In this document: piece after piece, positions 55,296 to 64,000 of the stretch
How the letters are laid out: each line of letters starts with the position of its first letter
How positions within the stretch are numbered: the first letter of the stretch is position 1
Source of the DNA: Tetrapyrgos nigripes
Lineage: Eukaryota; Basidiomycota; Agaricomycetes; Agaricales; Campanellaceae
Reading direction: 5' to 3'
DNA length: 64,000 nucleotides
Assembly: GCA_013368315.1 (NCBI GenBank)
Contig: JAACJM010000227.1
Location: 1-64,000, forward strand
Program-made: the position numbers and the translations under genes
The notes under the pieces: generated by a model
The model's database searches: none
What the model was told of the DNA's origin: nothing
The model's input: the letters and a program-made list of their open reading frames with translations, nothing else

Positions 55296-58200
55296 ATGGC
55301 TGGACTGGAAACTTTAGGACGAACAACAAAACCAGACGACTCTGCGAACAAAAAATTGTTTATCAACAATAACAACGCGCTACCACCCCGAGACTCTACA
55401 TCGTCAACCAAACAACGCGGACTCACACGGATATCGAAAAGTACCACTACATCCTCCCAAATGGCTAGAACCAAGCAAGAGAATACCGACAACGCACAAC
55501 AGCCTGCGCCCATAAGGCGCAGCTCGCGGTTGGGTGGTGTCGACGCCACACAACTAGAGAAGGAGAAGAATGGACAGACAAGGAAGAGGAAGAGAGCTCC
55601 AGTGAAAGAGAAGAGGCTGGAAGAGCCTGGTGATCCCACAGAGGAAGGCAGCTCGAGTACGAGGAAGCGTAGGCGGAAAAGTGTCGACGCCACGGAGAAC
55701 TCTTCTGCTGTCCAGCCCTCACGGCGGACGAGGAACGATGCTACTACTGCTGCACCGTCTACCTCTACACCACTCACCGAGACGAGTCCAGCTCAGCAAC
55801 CTCGGCAACGGCCAAGTCGTCGGAGACTTGAGGCGCCAACACAGGATTCAAACGACTCTCTACCCGTGCCACTCCCGTCCGAGTCCATCCCGGAGACAGC
55901 TGATCATCCAGTGGCTTCTTCGAGTCGTTTGCTTGAGGCGGAGCAGTCTTTGCCTATGGCGTCTTCGTCGGAGGGGCAAATGGACGCTGTTTGTCCCATG
56001 GTGGGTCCAGGACGCTTGGAGGAGGAAAGTGGAGTTGAAAAGAACGCAGAAGATGAAGCAGTTCTGACGGTGCGTGTTTTCCTCGTTTTACTATCTCCTT
56101 CTTTTACTCTTCCGCCTATTCTATACAACTATCCGTTGTCCTTCACCTTTGTTCTACACGTCGTGTGTTCCGAGCATCCTACTTCTTTCCGAGTCCTTCT
56201 CTTCATTTTACTCTTTTCATTACCTGCATATATGCGCCTTTTTTATGATTTTTTGGGCTGAGAGCTATAGTCGTGACCCCGTCCTTTTATTGTCTTGACC
56301 CTTCATAGATTTTCATTTGCCTTTTTCTGGGTCATATGTGGTCATACTCTAAATTCCGATTCATTTCTTTTTGATTAATATCGTCTCTCTTTCATTTCAT
56401 TTACTCGTTCCAATTCACTCTCTACCCGTGACCAGTCCTCGCTAATCAATGCCAACTTACAGGCGAAAGTGACACCACCTTCACACCCAGCACCTGCTGA
56501 TAACGAAGCAGCATCACCGACACCCACAACGGCGCCTGACACGACACCGGCGCTTATCCCTGCACACCCACAACCCCAACCACCAACTCGACCAACCCGT
56601 TCCTCTGGTAGAACCAAGACCACCGCCCCTCCTCAGCCCTCGACCACTTCTTCATCACCTAACTCTACCCGCCATCATCTCACCCGTTCCACCCATGTCA
56701 CGTCGACAGTTGTCGCTGCATCGACTGGTGGTGCACCAGCACCGTCATTAGAAGGAGGACGGGCGCTGAGAGCGAGAGCTAAGCCTTCAGTTGCGCCGGT
56801 TCCAGCGAAGAGGAAGAAGACGGCTAAGGAGGTCAACAAGGCTAAGGCTAACGCGAAGCCTACCGAGACTGACGAGGAAGGGGAAGAAGGAGAGGAGAAG
56901 AAGAGTAAAGGCAAGGAGAAGGTTGTTGAAGTGGAAACTGAAGTACCTAGTGAAGGTAAGCGCATATACCCTGGTCTTTCTTTCTTTTTCTTCAGAGCGT
57001 TTACTGACGTCTATCCTTATCCTTTTCCCTTTTTTCTTTCTTCTCTTTTCTCCCTCCCTCATCCAGCCGTCAAGAAGCCAAAGCCTACTTTGACGATCTC
57101 TACCACCGTCTCACAACCACCGTCAGCAGCAGCAGCAGCAGCAGCAGATCTATCACCACTCTCCCCTGTATCCCCACTTTCACCCTTATCGCCCGTAGAC
57201 GCCTCGAATGACGGTCCTGTCCCTGCCCCTGCCCAAGCGCCCGTGACTGTCACTGTCACACCAGAGACAGAGACGCCCATCCCAATAAAGCAGCCTATCA
57301 TCTTACCCCAAACCCAAACTCATGCCGACGCTGGAGCAGAAGCAGGTCCTGGTCCCAATACGCTAGCTATGCGTAGCAGCAGCAACAACACCACCAACAC
57401 CAGTTCCAGTTCCAGTTCCAGTTTGACTCTGCCTCTGGATGGCCCAGCGAACAACAAGTTTCCACTTCCGAAACGAGAAACGCGTTCAGCGACTAGTACA
57501 GCCAAAGCATCTGTACCTGCATCTGCTGTGCCCAAGACGAGTAGTAGTAGGGAGAAAGCTAAAGCTAGGGATGGTGCTGGTCCTTATCCAGTGACGTCGA
57601 CGTCGTCGAAGACTACTCGGGGGAGAGTGACGAGGTCGTCGATGAAAGCTGAGACTGAGACTGGTGAAGCTGCGCATCACGTGAAGGGGAAGGGGAAGGA
57701 TAAAGCCAAAGAGGGCACGTCCAATGGGAAAGGAAAACGTAAATCCAAGGCTGAAGATGTCCACGACGACGACGACGTTGTCGTCAATGCAGAGCAGAGG
57801 CAGGGCAGGTGATGCCATTGCAGTCGTCTCTGCTACCAATACCGATCTCAACCCCGAATCTTCTTCCCATTCCATCCCACCCCAAACCGCACCAACACCA
57901 ACACCAACACCAAAATCTCCTTCCCCTGAAGTGGTTTACATCCGCAGAAGGATAAGGTCCGTCAAGACAAAAGGTTTTGATGGGAATTGGGACGGAAGGG
58001 AGATTGAGAGGCAGAGAAAGCTGAAGGAGCGAGAGGAGAAGTCGATGGCGCCTGGGATGAAGTCGGAGGCTGTTGAGACGTCGTTGGGTGAACCGGTGAT
58101 AGAAAGTGGGACAACTGCAACTGTGGAGGAGGGTTCGTCTTCTTCCACTGTTCAGGATACAGCTCCAGCTGCACCAGTGGATACACAGTCCCAGTCCCAG

Positions 58201-61200
58201 TCCTCTCCCGAAGCCGAAGCTGTGGCTACAGTACAGCTGGTGGTGAAGAAGTGAGACGGTCGTCGAGAACGAGGACAAAGTCAGCCAGGTTGGTTATGTC
58301 GGAGATGGGCGAGCTGCAGACGAGTGTTGTGAAGAATGGCAACGGCAACTCTAGACAGACGAAACCAAAGGTGGTGAAAGAGAAGACAAAAGGCAATGGC
58401 AAAGGCAAGGGGAAGGGGAAGGAAGCAGAGAAGGTTTCAGCAGAGAAGGAGACGAATGTGGCAGGTTCTTCTCAAACCGATGCCGATCCACGCCAAGAAC
58501 TTGTACAACCTCCTGCTGCTGTTGCTGTTGTTGTTGCTGCTACAGCACCTGCTGGATCCGATTCTACCGCACCTCGAGGTCGTTCCCGCGACAGAGCACC
58601 TTCCGGTTTAACAGCAAGATCGAGATCGCCTTCTCGTTCACGGTCACAAAGGAGATCGAGGTCAAGGTCTCCATCGACTTCAAGGCTTTCTTCGTCGCCG
58701 TCTACCCCTCATGAACCGCCGCCGCCGCCAAACGTACCGGTAGCATCAGTACAGGTTCTCAAAAGTTCGCCTTTCAAATTGGGGCACTGGATACGTCTAC
58801 GTTGGATAGGATTGATGGTTTGGAAAGTGCAGAAAGGGTGGCGACACCTGAGACAGTTCGATCATTCACTCCCATGCCTACGTCTTCTTCTATTCCTGCT
58901 GCGCGCAATATAGTGCTAGTGGATGCTGCACCTAATGCTGCTCTTCCTGTTGGCAGCGTTTTAACAAGTCATGGAGAGGCTAACCAAACCAGCTCTGTCT
59001 CTTCTTCTGGTGATGAAAGAATTGAGGACGACATGCCTCGGCCTGGCACTGATGCTGTGTTAGGCGCGTCTTCGCCAACATTGCAGACTACACCACCATC
59101 TTCACCACCGAGTCCAGCGCTCGCTTCAACCTCGTCACCGGCTCAAGCTACGACGGGCGCTGAGCCAACGCAGCAGGTCCAGGACCCAATTTTTGCATCT
59201 TCAGGAGCAGATGGGTTTCCTTGGACCGGCTCTGGATTTCAAGGGAACGTCTCTGACTATCCTCCTCCATCTCCATCCACCATCGCGCCTAATTCTCCCT
59301 ATATCGGCCCTTTTCCCCCAAATACGACCAATGACCAGGATGACCATTCCGACCTCAATATGCAATTTCTTCCTCCAGCCGTCGACCCCAGCAACTACAG
59401 CATCCTAGTCAACCGCCTCGTCGTCTCTATCCATGATCCCCAAGTCAATCCTCGAGGGGTAAACCCCCAGGGTGCTCGGTCGTACCATTTTAGTCGACCA
59501 TTGTCAAAGCCTCCATGTACCAGTCCACCGTTTACGGATCCAAGGGAGATAGCTCGCCCAGATCTGAGTTCCTATCCACCGTACAAATGGCTGGCGAGTT
59601 TTGATCCCGAATTCCGTGACAAGGGTAGAGGAGAGCATCAGTATCCACAGTACCCTCACTGTGACTTTTCATCGTCTTCTTTTGCTAGTCCTGCCTCTCG
59701 TTCTGGCGTACAAGTCGGGACAGTTTTTCGAGGACCAAGTCGAAGGACAACAAGCGTTGATGGTGGTCGCAATGTAAGGTGGGCATGGGAGAAAGCACTT
59801 ATGCAAGAGGTGCCGAAGAAACCGTCCCTGGTGGCAATGGCAGACTTGGAAAACCCGAGTGATATGGAAGAACTTTTGGGGCATTTGCCTGAGAACCGTG
59901 ATGGGGAAGCAAGTGCGAGTGCGAGTGCTGTAGCAGTGGGTGCAGTTACTGATGGGGATGATGATGATGATGACGAAGCTATGGAGGAGGTTGTCATTGA
60001 ATCGCAAGCCTCGACTGCAAAGAAGACAACTGAGGAGAGACATTTTCTCAGGGAGAATGCGGCGAGGAGGCCCAGGTCGAGTACGAGTCCTTATGTACGG
60101 GAGTTATTTGAGTCAGGTGTCGCTCAGCTGTGAGTTTGTTTGTTTGTCTATGGGTCTATTCAGTTTTCATTGCTGACGAAAATTTCTTTATTCTTTGACT
60201 ATATATATACATATAGGATGTTCACCGAGAATGTACGGTGGAAGACTATCCGAGCGGTCTGCGAGGCCGAGGCTAACGAATATTGGGCAAAACATGGCGT
60301 ACCCCGGGCATGGCGAGTATCGCCTGCGGGCGCATGGAAGAAGAGAGAGTTGCTTCACCGCGGGATCATCTTCCCTAATAACGCTAATCAAGGCTTTACT
60401 CACCTTCCTGATGCCGAAAGTGAGAATGCAGACGAAATGGACTATCAAAATGAGCCAACGTACCATTGGGAATTAGCCTCTGACGAGGATGAAGAAGAAG
60501 TGGACGAAGAAATGCCTTCTAGCGATCTCGATGCGTCCTCTGAGACTGCAGCTGAGGAACAGCGAGTCGAGACTAATTTGCTAGAGTCCGACTCTGAGGA
60601 CGAGGATGAGGATGAAGACGGCGAAGATGGTGATGTTGATGAAAGTCCCGTCCAGGGAGAGATGCAGTTGGACATCCAGGCTCCGGTAGAAAAATGGAAC
60701 GCGCCTGCAGAAGCAACTCCCCAACCTACTTCGATATCCCCTGCCTCTACGCTGCTTTCTTCGTCCTCATTCCACCCTAGTTCCTCATCACTTGCAGATG
60801 CTCTTACTCCACCTGCTAGCCATTCTCCGGTGCCGACTCCTGCACAGCTCATGGAACCATCTCGACCGACAAATCCTCCATCTCCCGGGGGCATGACGTA
60901 TGACTTTGCGTACTCTAAATCTGCAGACGGTGAGTTTTTATACTTCTTTACCCTTGATAACCTTCATTCATTGCTATCCTTGATATAGGGGCTATAGCTA
61001 CTCCAGTTCCTCACGTTTCTTCCGGCGGCAATAGTGGACATCCTATGGTGATTGGTACCGGAAGAGATGGCGTTCTACAGCTTCCTGCTCCACCTCTATC
61101 CCGATACTTTGCTGTCAAACAGTTTGACGACAGCCTCAATCCTTTCATGTTTGACCCAGACCGCACGTCCAGAGAGTTTGCTGAAAGATCCCAGAAGCAA

Positions 61201-63008
61201 ATGCAGTTCCTCAGCGACAACAACACACCCTTGGCTAGTCAGCAAGACGAGACCCCTGTATCCCCTGTTCCCTTTGATTACTTTTCGCATTCTGCTTCCT
61301 CTTCTACTACTTCTGTCACCTCTGCTATCGTCGAAGAACCAGCTCTAGCTAACAAGGTCATGTCTTCGACGCCGTCTCGTGCATCTCATCGGCGAGCATG
61401 GATGCATAATCCTACTCGGCGCATGTTCCCTTACTATTCTGAAAGGTTAGGGCATATCAGCATGGGAACAGCACCTGACCCTAACCGTCTCCGGCAATGG
61501 GCTTTGTGTGCTGAAGAAGCAGAGAAGCGGGAGAAGGATAGGAGAGTACAGCAGGCAGAAGCCGAGGATAAGAGTGATCAGCGTGATAATGAAGGTGACA
61601 GCGGTGACCGTGGTCGTCATGGGAAAAAGAAAGCTAAAGCCAAGACGACTAAAGGCAAATCCAAGGGAAAGGGGAAGGCTGTAGACACCGAGGACGCATC
61701 GAAACAGGATGAACCTGCCGCAGAGTATGATGAAGAAGCATCTCTTCTCCGAGCCGTCGAGATTTCCGTGGCTGAACGAACTGGTCAAGCAGACGGTCTT
61801 CCACCAATTGGCTCATCTAGCTGGTATGAGCAACGTTACCAGACAGACCAAATGTTTCCGCAGGGGCGAATGAGTGACCTGCCGCAGTGGAGAGAGATGT
61901 TTAAGCAAGCTAAGGCTGCTAATGAAGCGCAAAACCCCTACGGTATGATCATGGTTCTTCTTTAAGCACGATGCTAATCGGCTTCGTCATTCCAGGAATG
62001 TACTATCAGGCCTCGGAATTCCAACAAGGCAGTAGCAGAGATGGCTATGCGGAGCAATCGGAGTATTACCAACAGCTCAACGCTGGAAATCTATATTCTG
62101 CCCAAGACCATCATCAGTTGGAGTTTTCACAAGATGGCAGTGCTCACATTTCCGATGCAAACACCTCACAACCGACTACCACTGAAGACCACGAAATGAC
62201 TGATGAAGACGCTGACGGTGATGCTGACCCAGATGTATTGGCTCCTTCCCAAGGCTATTGGCCCTTTCTAGGTGGTTTCGGTGGAAACAGTTCTGGCGTT
62301 TCCACCGCTACACCCGCGTCTTCCAACGAATCTGCTCCAAGCGGTTCCTCCACTACGTCCACCTCCGTCCCTTCCATTGACGTTAACATCGACCCTATAC
62401 TTCACCAACAGTCTTCCAATTCCCAACTATATCCTTCGATGCAGCAGCCACCGTCAGCTACTGGAGCAGAGACGTCACTTCAGAACCAGGGTCAGCATCA
62501 GAACCGTCTTCAACACGTAAATACAGCCAGTGGTGGCGGCGATGTAATTGGCATGCTGAATATGGGTGTTAGCGTGGGTCATCAAGCGGTGGTCAATATG
62601 TCGGGTATCAACGTTTCTAACCTTTCTGGGATGGGCCTTGGAGTGATGGGGATGAATATGGGTGTTGGAATGGGAATAGAAGTTGGTTTTGGTCTCGTAG
62701 GTGGTATCATGGGTGGCTTTGGCATGAGCCAGAACATGGACGTGCCGGGGTTGGATGTTGAGTCCTGGTACTTGCCCAACGCAGGGTCGTCGTCAGCAGC
62801 GATCTTGACTGAGACGAGTGACGGTCAGCGGTCACCACCTCAACCTTCGGTACAACCACAGTCCTGCTCCCGTTCTTCTTCACCTGCATCATCGCCGATA
62901 GGTATGGGTATGGACGTGGATCCGCCGTCGCCTGGAGAGCAGAGGTTGGGAAGTCGAAGTCCGAGTGAAAGGGAGAGTCCGCACCCTTTGGGGTTTGCCA
63001 TGGGTTAG
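55296..63008 (+). CDS. Very long low-complexity protein, function unknown
   Basis: My model: 55296-56069, 56463-56955, 57067-60129, 60217-60929, 60989-61942, 61996-63008, roughly 2300 residues. Five GT...AG introns are clear, but the third exon shows frame changes near 57.8, 58.25 and 58.7 kb; an intron 57739-57823 would explain the first, the others are unresolved. The N-terminus is Lys/Arg/Ser-rich with nuclear-signal-like RKRKRAP and RKRRRKS. Basic KGKGKGKGKEAEK and SRSRSQRRSRSRS stretches and acidic SDEDEEEVDEEM follow. Two ordered-looking parts are FTENVRWKTIRAVCEAEANE (after 60217) and RYFAVKQFDDSLNPFMFDPD (about 61102). The C-terminus is Gly/Met/Asn-rich. A nuclear or chromatin role is only a guess from composition. 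The start could be 55461 (MARTKQ). It could be two genes. Confidence 0.55.
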
Positions 63009-64000
63009 GGCATAATGGGAGTTGGGGTGACAGATCAAAATCGCCTAGAGTCTTTGTTGGTGCCTTATAAAGTATCGGGGTCCCAGTGGTGAGTTTCTCC
63101 ATCGATATGTCTCGTCATCTCAACTCATTTAGTCTTCTTCCGTATAGGGTGAACTGCTTCATGTGTCGTTACCTTTTTTAGGCGACTCTCACTATGTCCA
63201 TGATGCACCCCTTTGCGAAACTCCTCCCCGTCCGTGTCCCTGGATCCTTGATATTAATTTAGGGCTCCTGTCTATCCCCATTGGTGCTTCCTATATGCGC
63301 GCTAAGCAGATACCCCTTCCAGGGCTCAAACATCATCCAAGACACATATAGTTTGCGATTACCTGTCGCTTCCCGTATGTTTTTCCGTGGCGATGTAGTC
63401 CAAGATCGTGTGACAAGCATCTAACACTGAGCAAAAACGGCCATTCTCTCCTCTTCCATCAGCTTCCATGATCATCCCTTGGGTCTTCTATTCAACCTGT
63501 TCATCTTTTTTACTCCGCGTTACTGTCAAACGGAGCCCAGCCTGGCCGTAAAAGGCTTGGTCGAAATCACGGTTCTGTGATACAGTGATGAGAGAGAGGC
63601 AAGAAGAGGGCTTTGTATCGGTTGTGTCCCTGTCTGATGACCAGTTGTCTGTTGATGCTGCGGACCCGCAATGGCATACGTCCATCTTTGTCTCTTCTAT
63701 ACTTGCGTACTCGATCTGCGTGTTCGACGAACGTCTCTGTACCACGTCGTTACCACTTTACCCATCGCTACGGCTACATTGCGCCCCAAACCATATCCAT
63801 CTACCCCTTCTGACTCCTCGTCCAGAACGGAGGCTTCAGTAGCCTCATGTGTTGCCCTGCGGTCTATTTTTCTCTTCATATCTCCTTTCAGCCTTCTACT
63901 CCCGCGTGCGCGTTCTCGTTCTGTGCTATCTCGTTTTGTTTTCATTTCTCCCTTTCTGACTGATTCTTTTTCTCCTCCACTCTGTATTCGTGTCCGATGA
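63009..64000. other. Right flank, no confident gene
   Basis: Short frames only (for example 63163-63351 and 63585-63842 plus). The last 170 bases are strongly CT-rich with TCTTCATATCTCC-like words, which is typical of Agaricomycete promoters or 5' leaders, so a plus-strand gene may start beyond the window. Confidence 0.3.

Overview
The window is nuclear DNA of a filamentous fungus, most likely a mushroom-forming basidiomycete (Agaricomycetes). The evidence is genes split by many 50-90 base introns, F-box proteins of the coiled-coil plus F-box type that is expanded in Agaricomycetes, a secreted GMC oxidoreductase of the aryl-alcohol-oxidase type, a Kre9/Knh1-like secreted protein, TATA boxes 50-100 bases before short secreted-protein genes, and a heavy load of chromovirus, Tad-like LINE, hAT and CACTA-like elements. 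No rRNA gene, CRISPR array or operon is visible.

Layout. 1-3.3 kb: no convincing gene. 3.3-8.3 kb (minus): an F-box pseudogene split by a 2.66-kb non-autonomous LTR element and a 1.39-kb inverted-repeat transposon; the LTR element itself carries a 175-base repeat. 8.7-8.9 kb: LINE endonuclease scrap. 12.1-14.7 kb (minus): an intact 13-exon GMC oxidoreductase gene. 15.3-16.3 kb: tandem array interrupted by a MITE. 17.3-22.7 kb: LINE remains in both orientations, including a second copy of the 175-base repeat. 23.3-25.2 kb (minus): the intact single-exon paralogue of the broken F-box gene. 26-31 kb: dispersed gene-family relics and two hAT-like elements with perfect 8-base target duplications. 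31.5-33.1 kb (plus): two small secreted-protein genes. 33.1-36.3 kb: repeats and a tRNA-like SINE. 36.3-47.8 kb (minus): a dead Ty3/Gypsy chromovirus holding a 4-kb foldback element and two further insertions, with two more elements inside the foldback. 49.4-50.3 kb: hAT transposase tail. 50.4-52.2 kb (minus): aquaglyceroporin. 53.0-54.8 kb (minus): second F-box gene with an in-frame stop. 55.3-63.0 kb (plus): a very long low-complexity protein of unknown function.

The host genes do not form an obvious pathway. The GMC enzyme, the Kre9-like protein and the small cysteine-containing protein are secreted; the aquaglyceroporin is a membrane channel; the F-box proteins would act in SCF ubiquitin ligases. 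The most informative content is the layered transposon record: target-site duplications and one empty site let the order of insertion be read from sequence alone. Coding exon sums for the GMC (1860 nt), aquaporin (1206 nt), Kre9-like (426 nt) and small secreted (345 nt) models are all multiples of three, which supports those splice models. All functional names rest on motif recognition by eye; no database search was run.
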